From NCBI RefSeq assembly GCF_012584515.1, contig NZ_CP051461.1:401001-465000 (forward strand): DNA of 64,000 nucleotides, in the 5' to 3' direction. Numbering within the stretch: position 1 is the first letter of the stretch; every line of letters begins with the position of its first letter. Under the pieces are notes generated by a model. It searched no databases, had not been told where the DNA came from, and saw nothing but the letters and a program-made list of their open reading frames with translations. The translations under genes and the position numbers were made by a program. Of the stretch, positions 18,698 through 28,672 are shown piece by piece. This stretch comes from Polaromonas vacuolata. GTDB taxonomy: Bacteria; Pseudomonadota; Gammaproteobacteria; Burkholderiales; Burkholderiaceae_C.

Positions 18698-19700
18698 ACT
18701 CGCCTCTGGATAAATCGGTGTCGCTGTGGCTAATCATTTTTTTAACTCTCAATGCGTAGTGTTTATTAGAGGTACCGTAGCTGCATTCCATCACCGGCAC
18801 ACCGTTGACCCGAGCCAAAATGGACTGTGGAATAGTGATGGGTAGCACATCCCCGACTTGCAGCTTGAGTAGCTGGCCAATGCTGGACTCTAGGGTCAAA
18901 AAATCTGCCCTGAGCTCTACATCTGCGCTTTGCACTTGTTGCTGCAGTTGTTTGACCCAACGCTTGTCAATCGCGACTTCGTCTTGTAGCGGATTGCTCA
19001 GCAAGTCGCGCACCGGCTCAATCATGGAGTAGGGAATACAGACCGTGAGCGCGCCGCCAATCGGGCCGAACTCAATTTGAAAAGTGGTGCTGATCACGAC
19101 CTCGTTGGGAGACACGATATTGGCCAGTTTGGCATGCATCTCAGAGCGTATGTATTCAAACTCCAGCGGGTAAACCGGTTGCCAGGCGCTGCCGTAGCTC
19201 TCTAGCGTGACGTTGAGCAAACGCTTGATGATGCGCTGCTCGGTCGGCGTGAAGTCACGCCCTTCGATGCGCACGTGGTAACGCCCGTCGCTGCCGAATA
19301 AATTATCGACCACCAAAAATACCAGTTTCGGGTCAAACACAAACAGCGCAGTGCCGCTGAGCGGCAGCATATGCATCAGGTTGATGTTGGCCGGCACTGG
19401 CAAGTGACGGATGAATTCACCGTATTTTTGGATCTGAATTGAGCCTACAGAGATGTCTGGGCTGCGCCGCATAAAAGTCAGCAGCGACGAGCGCAGCTGC
19501 CGCGCAAAGCGCTCGTTAATCACCTCTAGCGTCAACATACGGCCGCGCACTATGCGCTCGTCCGTGCCTAGGTTGTAGGCCGGTAATTCATTGCTGCTGA
19601 TGGCTTCTGGCTTTTTACTTGGCGCCGCGTCGGTATCCCCGGTGACGCCTTTGAGTAGGGCGTCAACTTCGTCTTGGGATAGCTGCTGGTCATAGGCCAT
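18690..19700 (-). CDS. fliM: Flagellar motor switch protein FliM
   Basis: A 336-residue FliM. The N-terminal LSQDEVDALLKGVTG is the helix that binds phosphorylated CheY, and the middle contains the CheC-like domain (MHMLPLSGTALFVFDPKLVF), with a C-terminal SpoA domain that joins FliN. This is the point where chemotaxis signalling reverses the motor. Standard length and order within the operon. Confidence 0.97.
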   Translation of the reverse strand: MAYDQQLSQDEVDALLKGVTGDTDAAPSKKPEAISSNELPAYNLGTDERIVRGRMLTLEVINERFARQLRSSLLTFMRRSPDISVGSIQIQKYGEFIRHLPVPANINLMHMLPLSGTALFVFDPKLVFLVVDNLFGSDGRYHVRIEGRDFTPTEQRIIKRLLNVTLESYGSAWQPVYPLEFEYIRSEMHAKLANIVSPNEVVISTTFQIEFGPIGGALTVCIPYSMIEPVRDLLSNPLQDEVAIDKRWVKQLQQQVQSADVELRADFLTLESSIGQLLKLQVGDVLPITIPQSILARVNGVPVMECSYGTSNKHYALRVKKMISHSDTDLSRGEYE

Positions 19701-19722
19701 GTTGGGTGTCCTGTGCCTTGGC

Positions 19723-20205
19723 TTATTGCAGCATGAAGGTGGTGAACATCACGCTGGTGATTTTCGGTGGTGGCAAATTACTGCCATACAGCTGGCTTAA
19801 CGTGGCGAGAATTTGTGCTGCGAGTAAATCCCTGTCTTCCGTCGACTCGAGCGCAAGACCGTCGCGATTCGATAGCAGTGCCAGCACCCGGCTGCGCACT
19901 TCTGGCAAATACTGGACCAGTTGGGTTTGTGCCGTGGTGTCGCCTAATTTGAGTGTTATGCCAGCGTGTACAAAGCGAGCTTTGCCGCCAGGTTGTAAAT
20001 TGGCCGTGAAGGGCTCTAGCGCATAGAAAATCGGATCTACAGGCTTAACTGTTTTGACCGCTTGCTGGCTCTGGGTTTTCCAGTAAAAGAAGCCGCTACC
20101 GACCATGGCCAGTACTAAAAAGCTGCCGAGTATTAAAAATAATATTTTTTTACTTTTTTTCTGCGGGACTTCAGTTTCAATTTCGATTTCTTTGCTGGTG
20201 GCCAT
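19723..20205 (-). CDS. fliL: Flagellar basal-body associated protein FliL
   Basis: A 160-residue single-pass membrane protein that associates with stator units around the basal body. A lysine-rich cytoplasmic head (KKSKK) precedes one transmembrane segment at about 19-41; the periplasmic FliL domain follows, with FYALEPFTANLQPGGKARFV and a hydrophobic C-terminal ITSVMFTTFML. A 137-base gap separates it from fliK upstream. Confidence 0.95.
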   Translation of the reverse strand: MATSKEIEIETEVPQKKSKKILFLILGSFLVLAMVGSGFFYWKTQSQQAVKTVKPVDPIFYALEPFTANLQPGGKARFVHAGITLKLGDTTAQTQLVQYLPEVRSRVLALLSNRDGLALESTEDRDLLAAQILATLSQLYGSNLPPPKITSVMFTTFMLQ

Positions 20206-20342
20206 GATTTCTTCTGAAGGATTGGATTCGGGTGGAGTGGGCTATTGTGGTTTCTAACCGATAAAAACGCATAGCCAGATCAAATGGGGGAAAGCGCTTC
20301 ACCTCTGTGCTTTGCGTGTTGATGGTTTAAACGCTGACTATT

Positions 20343-22109
20343 TTATGCATAGGTATCAAGACTAGCGCCGCGCAGGGTTCGCGTTACCGGAGCGTTGTTG
20401 GACAGGTCTGTTGTGGCCTCCTCACGCAAGCTGCTGGCGTAGCTTTTGTAGCCGGCTTGGGATTGTTGGTTTTGCGAGTAACTCGCTTGCTGCTGGGCAT
20501 TGCCCGAGTTGACCGAGGTGTCGCCTAGACTAATCCCGCTGTTGGCTAAGCTAGCGCGTAATTCTGGAAGTGCAGCTTCTATCGCGCTGCGAACGCTCTG
20601 GTGGGCCGACACAAACACCGCCTGCATTTGTTGATCGCTCATGCTCAGCGAAACCTTGAGTGGGCCAAGTCCGGGTGGGTTTAATTCCAACGCCACTGAC
20701 TGCTTGCCGAGCTGGCTCAGACTGACGAGTTGCTGGCCCAGCGCTTTGCCCCATTGCTCGCTACCGACTGCCGGTGCCAAGCTTCGTGCGCCCGCAGTGG
20801 AACTAGTGGCTTGGTTTTCAGCGTTCAAGACTGTACCTCCCGTGCCCGTCACTGCGCTTTGCACAACGCTGTTTTGAGCCGCGCTCAGCGTGCTGTTAAA
20901 GCCGCTGTTTTGGGCGCCAGTGGCGTCGCGTGAACCGGCGTTGACCAGTGCGTCATCATTTTTCCCGCTACTGTCAGACGACAAGCTCTGGCCGGATTGC
21001 CCGGCTTGCGAGGTGACTGGCGCGCTCGCCTGTTGGGCGCGCAACTCCCTGGCATCAGACAGCGTTTGTGCCGCGCCAGAGGTCACGGTTTTAGCGTTTG
21101 TCTGCGCCGCGTTGGTACTGACTGGCGCTAGCGCTGGATTGGCCGCGATGCTGCTGAGACGGTTTTGCAAGTCTTGCTCAGTATTGGCTTGCGCCGCTGC
21201 ACTACTTGTCGCTTGTGTGGCTGCGGCGGTTGATACGGTTGATGCGGTTGCGACTTTGGCGTCTGCCGCCGCCGCCGGTAAATCTAGCGCAGACGTTGCG
21301 AGCTCGCCGCTGCCTGTTGGCGCGGCGACTGGCGTGCGCGCTGTCTGGCTGCTGAGTTCTGCTGCTGCATCTTTCGCGCTACTCAGACTTGGTTTTGTGT
21401 CTGCATCAGCAGCTGCTTTCGCCGCATCACTGTTGGCCTCGGCCTTGAGCGCTGAGCCGTTAGCGCTGCTCGTTGGCAGCAAGACTTTATCCGTCAGGTT
21501 GGTGCTTGATGTCGTGGTTGTTGTGCCTAGTGGCAAGGCTAAAGCAGCTGCGTTTTTACCGGCCGCAGTGTCTGCACTTTGCACTGTGTTGGTCTGCTCA
21601 GTTGCCGAGAGTTTGGTCAGCGCTACCAGCGTGGGTAAGCTCTGCGCCGCTTGCAATGCGGGCACGGCTTGGCCGTCTGGGATGCTGTCTTCTGCAGCTG
21701 TTTTACTGTCTTTAGACGCTGACTTTTTAAGTTTGTCTGCGCTGCTGGCGGCGGCGTCCACTACTGCATTGGTGTCGGCTGGCTCGCTGGTCTGAGTTGG
21801 TGCGGCAGGCGCTTCGTTTTGGGCCGCTTGCTGGCGGCGTTGCTCGACTTGGCGTTGCGCTTGAATGGCGGTATTGGCTGCCGTGTTGGCTCTGTTGTTC
21901 GATGCGGCATTCGCTGCCGCATTCGCCGCTGCTGCGGCATTAGTTGCAGCGCTAGACCCAGCATTGGCTGCTGATGGTTGCGTTGGCTTTGATTGCTGTG
22001 CCAGTGTTTGGGCAAAGCTGGGCGAATTGTCATTCGCCTGCAGGTTGCTGCGACTAGCGCCCAGATCAAGAACGTTGGCGCTGCCTTGGGGCTGAAGATT
22101 GATGTTCAT
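20343..22109 (-). CDS. fliK: Flagellar hook-length control protein FliK
   Basis: A 588-residue secreted molecular ruler that sets hook length and switches export specificity. The first 450 residues are low-complexity, very rich in Ala, Ser, Thr and Gln. The C-terminal domain, about 455-545, carries the specificity-switch signature VALELNPPGLGPLKVSLSM and ends in a Gln/Ser tail. It is longer than enteric FliK (about 405 residues), consistent with the low-complexity ruler. Its leader contains a hexamer repeat array. A second FliK-like protein is encoded at 32358. Confidence 0.94.
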   Translation of the reverse strand: MNINLQPQGSANVLDLGASRSNLQANDNSPSFAQTLAQQSKPTQPSAANAGSSAATNAAAAANAAANAASNNRANTAANTAIQAQRQVEQRRQQAAQNEAPAAPTQTSEPADTNAVVDAAASSADKLKKSASKDSKTAAEDSIPDGQAVPALQAAQSLPTLVALTKLSATEQTNTVQSADTAAGKNAAALALPLGTTTTTSSTNLTDKVLLPTSSANGSALKAEANSDAAKAAADADTKPSLSSAKDAAAELSSQTARTPVAAPTGSGELATSALDLPAAAADAKVATASTVSTAAATQATSSAAAQANTEQDLQNRLSSIAANPALAPVSTNAAQTNAKTVTSGAAQTLSDARELRAQQASAPVTSQAGQSGQSLSSDSSGKNDDALVNAGSRDATGAQNSGFNSTLSAAQNSVVQSAVTGTGGTVLNAENQATSSTAGARSLAPAVGSEQWGKALGQQLVSLSQLGKQSVALELNPPGLGPLKVSLSMSDQQMQAVFVSAHQSVRSAIEAALPELRASLANSGISLGDTSVNSGNAQQQASYSQNQQSQAGYKSYASSLREEATTDLSNNAPVTRTLRGASLDTYA

Positions 22110-22140
22110 TGCGGTTAGGTTTGTACAAGGGTTGCGAAAA

Positions 22141-22189
22141 TTTAGGTTTAGGTCTAGGTTTAGGTCTAGGTCTAGGTCTAGGTTTTAGG
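22141..22189 (-). repeat. Telomere-like hexamer array TTTAGG/TCTAGG upstream of fliK
   Basis: Seven contiguous hexamers alternating TTTAGG and TCTAGG (22141-22182) followed by TTTTAGG. The array spans most of the 75-base gap between fliJ and fliK and runs into the fliJ stop codon (22185-22187). On the coding strand it forms the leader just upstream of the fliK start. Confidence 0.93.
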
Positions 22190-22646
22190 CTAGAGGGTCG
22201 ATATCGCTGCTGCGCGTAAAAAATTGGCGCGAACTGCGCTCATCGCTGTCGCGCTGCTCTTTTTTCCCCGCTTGCAGCAAAGCCTCTTGGCGCACTCTGT
22301 CGGCCAGCGTGCCGTAAGAGTTCAGGCTGCGCTTACATTCTTGCCATTCCGCTCGGCCTTTGGCGAGGCTTTGGTCGGCTTGCAGCGCCAGCAGTCGTTG
22401 CTGTTCTATTGCGCTGTCTAGCGTTTTGATGAATTGTTGGTAGTTGCGCAGTTGACCAGAGGCCAAGCCGGCCTGCATTTTTACTTGCAACTGGTCAACG
22501 TATTCCTGCCGGTATTGCAGCAGCATGTCGATCTTGGCGTTAGCGCTGATTTGATCGCTTTGTAGCTGACCTAGGCGTCGCGTCGCGTCGTCGGTTTTGG
22601 TTTGAGCCAGCTCTATCAGGGTAGCCAGTGGTAAGGTGTTTTGCAT
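22185..22646 (-). CDS. fliJ: Flagellar export chaperone/ATPase stalk FliJ
   Basis: A 153-residue, almost wholly alpha-helical coiled-coil protein of standard FliJ length. FliJ fits into the FliI hexamer like a rotor stalk and recycles chaperones. Sequence similarity is low in this family, so the call rests on length, coiled-coil composition (LPLATLIELAQTKTDDATRR at the start) and position directly after fliI. Its stop codon is inside the hexamer repeat. Confidence 0.92.
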   Translation of the reverse strand: MQNTLPLATLIELAQTKTDDATRRLGQLQSDQISANAKIDMLLQYRQEYVDQLQVKMQAGLASGQLRNYQQFIKTLDSAIEQQRLLALQADQSLAKGRAEWQECKRSLNSYGTLADRVRQEALLQAGKKEQRDSDERSSRQFFTRSSDIDPLA

Positions 22647-22664
22647 AATGTTTTTACTTAGTCT

Positions 22665-24116
22665 TTAGTGATTGCGGCGCGCTTGCGCTTTGGGCATGGA
22701 CTGAAAGATGTCCGCCAGTTGCGCGATGGATTGCTCGTAGCCTACGCTCTCGTGCATGGTTTGCTGCAAAAAAGATTCAATCCGTGGATACAGCGCAATC
22801 GCCTGATCGAGCTGCGCATCATGGCCGGGCGCGTAAGCCCCGACGCTGATCAAATCGCGGTTGCGTTGGTAGCGCGACAGCATTTGCTTAAAGCTTCTGA
22901 CCGATTCAAATTGCGCTGGCTCTATGAGTGCTGTCATGACCCGGCTAATTGATGCTTCTATGTCTATCGCTGGGTAATGACCGGCCTCGGCCAAGTTGCG
23001 CGAAAGCACGATGTGGCCGTCAAGAATCGCCCGCGCCGCATCGGCTATCGGGTCTTGTTGGTCATCGCCCTCGGCTAGCACGGTGTAAAAACCGGTGATG
23101 GAACCACCCTTGCCATTCGCGTCACGCGCACCGTTGCCGGCGCGCTCAACCAGTGCCGGCAGCTTGGCAAATACCGACGGTGGATAGCCCTTGGTTGCCG
23201 GTGGCTCGCCAACCGCAAGCGCGATTTCACGTTGCGCCATGGCGTAACGGGTGAGTGAATCCATGATGAGCAAAACGTTTTTGCCCTCGTCACGAAAGTG
23301 TTCCGCCAAGCACGTAGCGTAGGCCGCGCCTTGCAGCCTGAGCAGCGGCGAAGTGTCGGCCGGCGCGGCAACCAGCACGGCGCGTTTCATGCCTTCTGTG
23401 CCCAGCGTGTTTTCAATAAAGTCTTTCACCTCGCGGCCGCGCTCGCCGATCAGGCCGACCACAATCACGTCGGCGCTGGTGTAGCGCGCCATCATGCCCA
23501 GCAGCACACTTTTGCCCACGCCAGAGCCGGCAAACAAACCCATGCGCTGACCCCTGCCGACAGTGAGCAAGGCGTTAATCGCGCGCACACCGACGTCGAG
23601 CACACTGTCAATCGGTGCCCGGCTGAGGGGATTAATCGGCGCCGCAGACAGCGGCACTTGCTGGGAAAAGTCCAGCGGCCCCAAGCCGTCGAGTGGCCGA
23701 CCGGCAGCATCCACCACCCGGCCCAACATGCCAATGCCGACCGGTAGGCGCTTGGTGCGCGGGCCTAATCCCGATGCACCTGCCGCACCAGCCGGTGGGT
23801 CAACCGCATAAACCCGGGCGCCGGGCAGCAGGCCATCGACCTCGCTTTGCGGCATTAAAAATAAGCGCTCGCCAGAAAACCCCACTACTTCAGCTTCCGC
23901 CGTTTTTTGCGGATAGCCGGGCGGCAATTCGATTAAGCAATCACTGCCGACTGGCAAGCGCAGGCCGACGGCTTCTAGCACCAAGCCGACAGCGCGGGTT
24001 AGCCGGCCGTAGCTGCGCACCGGTACGCTACCGGCAATCGATTGGCGGGCTTGCACCAGTGTGCTGCGCCAGCTTTCTAGCGTCTGATTTTCATCAGTCG
24101 GAGAATCTTCAGTCAT
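22665..24116 (-). CDS. fliI: Flagellum-specific ATPase FliI
   Basis: A 483-residue type III export ATPase related to F1-beta. Walker A is FAGSGVGKS (about 195-203), Walker B lies in [13 protein letters not shown], and the family motif [16 protein letters not shown] follows. It hydrolyses ATP at the base of the export gate together with FliH and FliJ. It overlaps fliH by eight bases. About 40-50 residues longer than enteric FliI, through an N-terminal extension and an insert near residue 110. Confidence 0.97.
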   Translation of the reverse strand: MTEDSPTDENQTLESWRSTLVQARQSIAGSVPVRSYGRLTRAVGLVLEAVGLRLPVGSDCLIELPPGYPQKTAEAEVVGFSGERLFLMPQSEVDGLLPGARVYAVDPPAGAAGASGLGPRTKRLPVGIGMLGRVVDAAGRPLDGLGPLDFSQQVPLSAAPINPLSRAPIDSVLDVGVRAINALLTVGRGQRMGLFAGSGVGKSVLLGMMARYTSADVIVVGLIGERGREVKDFIENTLGTEGMKRAVLVAAPADTSPLLRLQGAAYATCLAEHFRDEGKNVLLIMDSLTRYAMAQREIALAVGEPPATKGYPPSVFAKLPALVERAGNGARDANGKGGSITGFYTVLAEGDDQQDPIADAARAILDGHIVLSRNLAEAGHYPAIDIEASISRVMTALIEPAQFESVRSFKQMLSRYQRNRDLISVGAYAPGHDAQLDQAIALYPRIESFLQQTMHESVGYEQSIAQLADIFQSMPKAQARRNH

Positions 24117-24933
24117 GGCCAGCCATGGTTTCTGAGGGCATCGCGCAGGGCAGGGCTGCGGCTACGCGGGACCAGCGGGTCGGCATGCTGGCATCGTGCT
24201 CGCCGCTGGTGGAGGTGACGCGGCAGCCGCCACGCTGGATGTGCATGTCGGTGCGAATGCGCCAACCGGCGTGTTGAATTTCTTCTTTTAAATGTTCGTG
24301 TACCAGCGCCGCATCGTCGGGGTGTAGCAGCAGTTGCGGTGTGCCATTCAGTGCAGGTTCGGCTTGCAGCAAAGAAGTCACGGCCGACAAAATCAGCTTA
24401 GGTTCCAGGTTTAACGCTTGGCCTACGACTTGGTGCGCAATGTCTAGTGCCAAGGCCAGCAAGTCATCGGCCACTTCGCGCTCGGCCAAGCGCAAAGCCG
24501 TGGGCAATGATTGCATTAATTCGAGTAACTGCGTGGCTTGCTGTGTGGCGAGTTCTGCGGCATCGGTTTGGGCCTTGGCTTGGCCTTGGGCATAACCTGC
24601 GGCATAGCCTTCGGCGTGACCGATTTTTTCACCCTTGGCATGGCCGTCAAGCTGGGCTTGCTGACGCAGTTTTGCCAGTTCGATGTCGTTCAAGATGGGC
24701 GGCGCGGGTTTAGTCGGCACGACTCGCTTAGGCGCTGCGGCAGGCTTGACGTCGTTGATGGAATTCATTTCCCAGCGCTGCCAAGCCGTCATTTTTGGCT
24801 TTGCCTCGGCTGCGGCGTCGAGACTTTTAGGCGCGCGCTGCGCGCTGCCGGGAAACAGCGCCGCATACTCGTCGTCATCGATTTGGGCCGGTGCAGAAGG
24901 CACGTCAAACTCAGGTTTAGACGAAGGAATCAT
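24109..24933 (-). CDS. fliH: Flagellar assembly protein FliH
   Basis: A 274-residue negative regulator and anchor of FliI. The central part has the typical FliH run of closely spaced Gly/Ala ([16 protein letters not shown]), and the C-terminal domain ([20 protein letters not shown]) resembles the peripheral stalk of V/F-type ATPases. It overlaps fliG by 17 bases and fliI by eight, so translation is probably coupled. Confidence 0.95.
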   Translation of the reverse strand: MIPSSKPEFDVPSAPAQIDDDEYAALFPGSAQRAPKSLDAAAEAKPKMTAWQRWEMNSINDVKPAAAPKRVVPTKPAPPILNDIELAKLRQQAQLDGHAKGEKIGHAEGYAAGYAQGQAKAQTDAAELATQQATQLLELMQSLPTALRLAEREVADDLLALALDIAHQVVGQALNLEPKLILSAVTSLLQAEPALNGTPQLLLHPDDAALVHEHLKEEIQHAGWRIRTDMHIQRGGCRVTSTSGEHDASMPTRWSRVAAALPCAMPSETMAGHD

Positions 24934-25912
24934 CGCCTTTGCCTCCCATCACAATCTCGCCAGCATCGGCGAGTCGGCGCACGACCACCAAAATGCTTTT
25001 TTGCTCAGCCTCAACCTGTGAGACCCGAACCGGGCCGCGCATTTCAATGTCTTCGCGCAGCGACTCGGCGGCGCGTGCAGACATGTTTTTGAGAAACTTT
25101 TCGCGCAGTTCCATAGGCGCACCTTTGAGCGCGACGATGAGAGACTCGGACTCGATTTCCTTGAGCAAGGTCTGCACGCCACGGTCTTCGAGGTCGAGCA
25201 AGTTCTCGAACAAAAACATCTCGTCGACCATTTTTTGCGCCAATATCTCGTCGTGCGCGCGTATGTGTTTGACCACGCTTTCTTCCAAAGCACTGCTCAT
25301 CATGTTGACGATTTCCGCCGCCGCACGCACACCGCCAAGACGGCTGCGTTTGGTGCCGTCGGTGCTGAGTAAATTGCTCAGTACTTCTGTCAACTCCTTA
25401 AGCGCTGCGGGCTGCACGCCGCCAAAAGTAGCGACCCGCAAAATCGCATCATGGCGGGCGCGTTCTGGTAGTTTTTCCAGTACCTCGGCGGCCTTGTCGC
25501 GTTCCATGTGAACGATGAGCGTAGCAATAATTTGCGGATGCTCGTCTTTGATGATCTCGACCACCTCGGTGGCTTCGAGTTGATTAAGCCGGTCTATGCC
25601 GTTGGCGGACTGATCTTGTTGAAAGATGTTGTCTATCAAGTCATTGGCGCGGTTATTACCCAAGGCTTTGTTGAGTACCGTACGCAGGTAGTTGCCAGCG
25701 TCTACGTGGACGGCCGAGAACTGTTCGGTCTCTTGACGAAACGCTTCGAGCACGCCGCTGGCTTCGCCGCGCTTGACCTGCGACAGCGAGGCCATGGCTT
25801 CGCTGAGGGCTTGTATTTCTGGTTGCGACAGGCGTTGTAGTACTGCGCCCGCGCCCTCTTCACCCAGCGCCATCAGCAAAATAGCACTTCTGCGTATGCC
25901 TTCTTCACTCAT
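24917..25912 (-). CDS. fliG: Flagellar motor switch protein FliG
   Basis: A 331-residue rotor protein, standard length. The N-terminal domain binds FliF; the middle domain contains EHPQIIATLIVHMERDKAA; and the C-terminal torque domain shows the charged helix DEILAQKMVDEMFLFENLLD with alternating charges that interact with MotA. It overlaps fliF by eight bases. Confidence 0.97.
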   Translation of the reverse strand: MSEEGIRRSAILLMALGEEGAGAVLQRLSQPEIQALSEAMASLSQVKRGEASGVLEAFRQETEQFSAVHVDAGNYLRTVLNKALGNNRANDLIDNIFQQDQSANGIDRLNQLEATEVVEIIKDEHPQIIATLIVHMERDKAAEVLEKLPERARHDAILRVATFGGVQPAALKELTEVLSNLLSTDGTKRSRLGGVRAAAEIVNMMSSALEESVVKHIRAHDEILAQKMVDEMFLFENLLDLEDRGVQTLLKEIESESLIVALKGAPMELREKFLKNMSARAAESLREDIEMRGPVRVSQVEAEQKSILVVVRRLADAGEIVMGGKGDDSFV

Positions 25913-27665
25913 TTTTTTCCATCCATCCTTTAATCAGCATGGCCACCATCATGGGTTCCTTGACGGCGATGTCTTGTGCGTACTTGGTGTTTTCCATCTC
26001 ACGGGCCTCATCACGTTTCCTCGCCTCTGCCGCGAGTTGCTCGGGTGTCAATGGCGCTGCTTGAGCGGTCAGTGCATTGGCTTTGGCTTCAGCGGCGGCT
26101 TTCGCCGCGCCTTTTTTCGTGGTCTTGGCAGGCGCTGGTGTAATGCCAAGGTGTAGGCGCAGCAACGGGCGCAGCGCGGCAAACCATAGGTATAGGCCAA
26201 GCAGGCCAATCAGCAAGTATTTGCCCGCGTCCATGGCCATGGCCACGTTGACCGGCTGACGCCATATCGGCAGCACGATTTCGGGTTCGGTTTTAGTCAC
26301 CAAAAATTGACTGTTGACCACATTCAGCGAGTCACCGCGCTCGGCGTTATAGCCCATGGCTTCTTTCACCAAGTTGTTGATTTGCTCAAGCTCAATGTCT
26401 GACAGTGCGGCGGTCTTGCCGGCATTGCCAATACCGCGGTAATTCACCACCACCGCCACCGACAAGCGCTTGATGCCGCCGCCGCTTTGCGTGCTGTGGC
26501 GTATGGAGCGGTCGACTTCGTAGTTAATCGTCGTGTCTTTACGCACGCTGCCGCTCAAATCCGTAGGGTTTTTGAGTTGCCCAGCGGCAGCCGCACTGGC
26601 CGCTGACAGCGGCGGCGCTGCGACTATCGGTGCCACCGGCGTTGCGCCGGGTTGATTCGTCAGCGCACCCGGTACGCCGCCTATGCCGCCGCCCGCGCCT
26701 TGTTGGGTCGATTCAGTTGACTGCTGGCTGCGAATTGCCGAGGTGCCCGCGTCTTGGTTAGGCCGGTATTTTTCATCCGTGTTTTCAACCACTGCAAAGT
26801 CAATGCTGGCCGTGACTTGGGCATGCACATTGCCCGCACCGACTATGGGCGCGAGTATGGCTTCAATGCGCTGCATATAGCCTTGCTCGATTTGCTGGGC
26901 GTATTTGAGTTGGCTGACATCTAAGCCGCGCGTCCCAGAATTAGCCGCAGACAACAAATTGCCCGCTTGGTCGACCACGGTAATGCTTTTCGCTGAAAGC
27001 TCTGGCACGCTGCTAGAAATCAAATGCACGATGGCGTTGATCTGGCCCTCGTCAATGCTTCTGCCGCGCTGCAGCGTGAGAATGACCGAGGCACTGGGCG
27101 ACTTTTGATCGCGCACAAACAGCGACGGCTTGGGCAAAGCCAAATGCACACGTGCTGACTCCACCGCAGAAATGGAGTTGATAGAGCGCGCCAATTCGCC
27201 TTCAAGCGCACGCTGGTAGTTCACCTGCTCGGCAAACTGGCTGGTGCCAAACTTTTGGTTATCCATTAATTCAAAGCCCACGCTGCCGCCCTTGGGCAGG
27301 CCTTGCGCGGCCAGCTTGAGTCTGGCCTCGGGAATCTTGTCCGCCGCCACCATTAAGGCGCCGCCACCGTTGGCAAACTTATAGGGAATATTCATCTGCT
27401 GCAGCGACGCGATGATCTCGCCGCCATCACGATTGGATAAATTGCTGTAAAGCACACCGTAGTCAGGCGCACGCGTCCATAGCGTGAGTGCGGCAATCGC
27501 CGCAATCGCCGCAGACGCAGCCAGCATCAAAGGCAGGCGCGGGTTGGCTCGCAGTTGGTCGATTAAAGACGCCGGCTTGTTCGCGCCCAAGCCCTGCTCG
27601 CTGTCACCCGTCATGCGCAGCCGCTCTCTAAGCGACGGCAAAGGCGTAAAACGCTGCGCCTGCAC
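25905..27665 (-). CDS. fliF: Flagellar MS-ring protein FliF
   Basis: The MS-ring protein, up to 586 residues. Membrane segment 1 is about 48-67, followed by the YscJ-type ring domain (ALEGELARSINSISAVESAR, HLALPKPSLFVRDQKSPSAS), a Gly/Pro-rich insert, and membrane segment 2 (AGKYLLIGLLGLYLWFAAL); the extreme C-terminus binds FliG. Two starts are possible: GTG at 27665 or ATG at 27614, which gives MTGDSEQGLG and has a GAGAG motif upstream. I favour 27614. First gene of the long leftward operon, divergent from fliE. Confidence 0.96.
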   Translation of the reverse strand: MQAQRFTPLPSLRERLRMTGDSEQGLGANKPASLIDQLRANPRLPLMLAASAAIAAIAALTLWTRAPDYGVLYSNLSNRDGGEIIASLQQMNIPYKFANGGGALMVAADKIPEARLKLAAQGLPKGGSVGFELMDNQKFGTSQFAEQVNYQRALEGELARSINSISAVESARVHLALPKPSLFVRDQKSPSASVILTLQRGRSIDEGQINAIVHLISSSVPELSAKSITVVDQAGNLLSAANSGTRGLDVSQLKYAQQIEQGYMQRIEAILAPIVGAGNVHAQVTASIDFAVVENTDEKYRPNQDAGTSAIRSQQSTESTQQGAGGGIGGVPGALTNQPGATPVAPIVAAPPLSAASAAAAGQLKNPTDLSGSVRKDTTINYEVDRSIRHSTQSGGGIKRLSVAVVVNYRGIGNAGKTAALSDIELEQINNLVKEAMGYNAERGDSLNVVNSQFLVTKTEPEIVLPIWRQPVNVAMAMDAGKYLLIGLLGLYLWFAALRPLLRLHLGITPAPAKTTKKGAAKAAAEAKANALTAQAAPLTPEQLAAEARKRDEAREMENTKYAQDIAVKEPMMVAMLIKGWMEKNE

Positions 27666-28110
27666 ACGGCGGGTGGGGTAATAAAAAAGCGCGACGGGTC
27701 AACTAAATGCATACAACTTTGGTGTGGGGGAGTGCCAAGAGAAAAAATTCTGGCTTGGGTTCTGGACGAACCTCTGAATAAAGACCATTGTGAATTTGGC
27801 ACAGGCATATCGATTGCTCGAGTAACCCGTGTTTTTGCCGTCTTTTGCAGCGATGCCTGAAGGCCTTCGGCTGATACGCTTGCTGCATTCAATCGCAATT
27901 TCTCGTCTGTATATGCTTTGTGTGTGCTTAGTTCGTGAGTGAAAAAAGGGTTTAGTGCAAGCACTTTCTTGCTGAGCGCCTAAACATTTGTAGCCGTCAA
28001 TCAAACGCTCAGATATTTAGGTCTACGCCCGCATTGTTTTGGCCCACAGCATGCCCGTAGCGGGTGAGAAAACTGTCCGTAAACCGGTGTAAAAACACCC
28101 CAGGAATCTT
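27666..28110. other. Divergent promoter region between fliF and fliE
   Basis: About 445 bases between two divergent class-2 flagellar genes. I see no credible gene; the short leftward frames here lack family features and are best read as chance. It contains AGTGCAAGCACT (27954-27965, inverted repeat) and a tight hairpin GGTGT/ACACC (28086-28099) just before fliE. FlhDC-activated promoters are expected here, but I cannot point to an unambiguous FlhDC box or sigma-54 site. Confidence 0.6.
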
Positions 28111-28440
28111 ATGACCATCGCCTCCATCGCCTCAGTGCTTGCGCAAATGCGCGAGATCTCCTCGTCTGCAACTCTTGGTTCGGGCGGCGCAAGCAGCAAT
28201 GCCGAAGCAGTCAGCGGCGGCGGCTTTGCTGGCGAGTTGAGAAAATCTTTAGAGCGTATCAACGACCTCCAGCAAAGCGCCGGTGCACAGGCCGAGGCGT
28301 TTGAGATGGGCACACCCGGCGTGGCGCTCAATGATGTGATGGTGGATATGCAAAAAGCCAATATCGGCTTTCAAACTGGTATTCAGGTGCGCAACAAAAT
28401 GGTTCAAGCCTATCAAGAAATCATGAATATGCAGGCTTGA
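28111..28440 (+). CDS. fliE: Flagellar hook-basal body complex protein FliE
   Basis: A 109-residue adaptor linking MS ring and rod. The C-terminal half ([20 protein letters not shown] and EIMNMQA) is the typical FliE signature. It is divergent from fliF and the only basal-body gene on this strand here. A GGA motif lies seven to nine bases before the ATG, behind a small hairpin. Confidence 0.96.
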   Translation: MTIASIASVLAQMREISSSATLGSGGASSNAEAVSGGGFAGELRKSLERINDLQQSAGAQAEAFEMGTPGVALNDVMVDMQKANIGFQTGIQVRNKMVQAYQEIMNMQA

Positions 28441-28551
28441 TTTGGTCTGAGTGGATTAGCGTTTTATAAGTTTTCAAAGGTCATCGCGTGAAAATTCAGG
28501 CGCAAGACTTAGCCAGCACGGACTGAATGACGGTTTATTTTTCGTCAACCC

Positions 28552-28579
28552 TAAAGTTTTTCGCCGGGTCTGCCGATAA
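28552..28579 (+). promoter_or_regulatory. Sigma-28 (FliA) promoter of fliC
   Basis: TAAAGTTT (28552-28559) and GCCGATAA (28572-28579) are both perfect matches to the FliA consensus, separated by 12 bases where 11 is canonical. It lies about 93 bases upstream of the flagellin ATG. Confidence 0.92.
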
Positions 28580-28672
28580 CTAAAACAACGGTGGCTTACT
28601 GCGAGTCTTGGCAAGCAAGGCCAGCGTGTCGGTAACACCGAAGTCCACAACCTTTGTAATCAGGAGCTCCCC

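Noticed and set aside
20255..20265. ACCGATAA near fliL as a sigma-28 site
   Set aside because: It points away from fliL and has no -35 partner.
20890..21795. A 301-codon rightward open frame antisense to fliK
   Set aside because: fliK is Ala/Thr/Ser-rich and GC-rich, which leaves long open antisense frames. The translated product is a low-complexity Ala/Leu/Ser/Val sequence with no family features.
27790..27830. Sigma-54 promoter in the fliF-fliE region (TTGGCAC...TTGC)
   Set aside because: The TGGCAC and TTGC elements are too far apart for a sigma-54 -24/-12 pair, and FlhDC organisms do not normally use sigma-54 here.
27611..28004. Leftward short frames in the fliF-fliE gap
   Set aside because: Three overlapping frames of the same strand encode low-quality sequences with no homology signal; the region is better explained as a divergent promoter.
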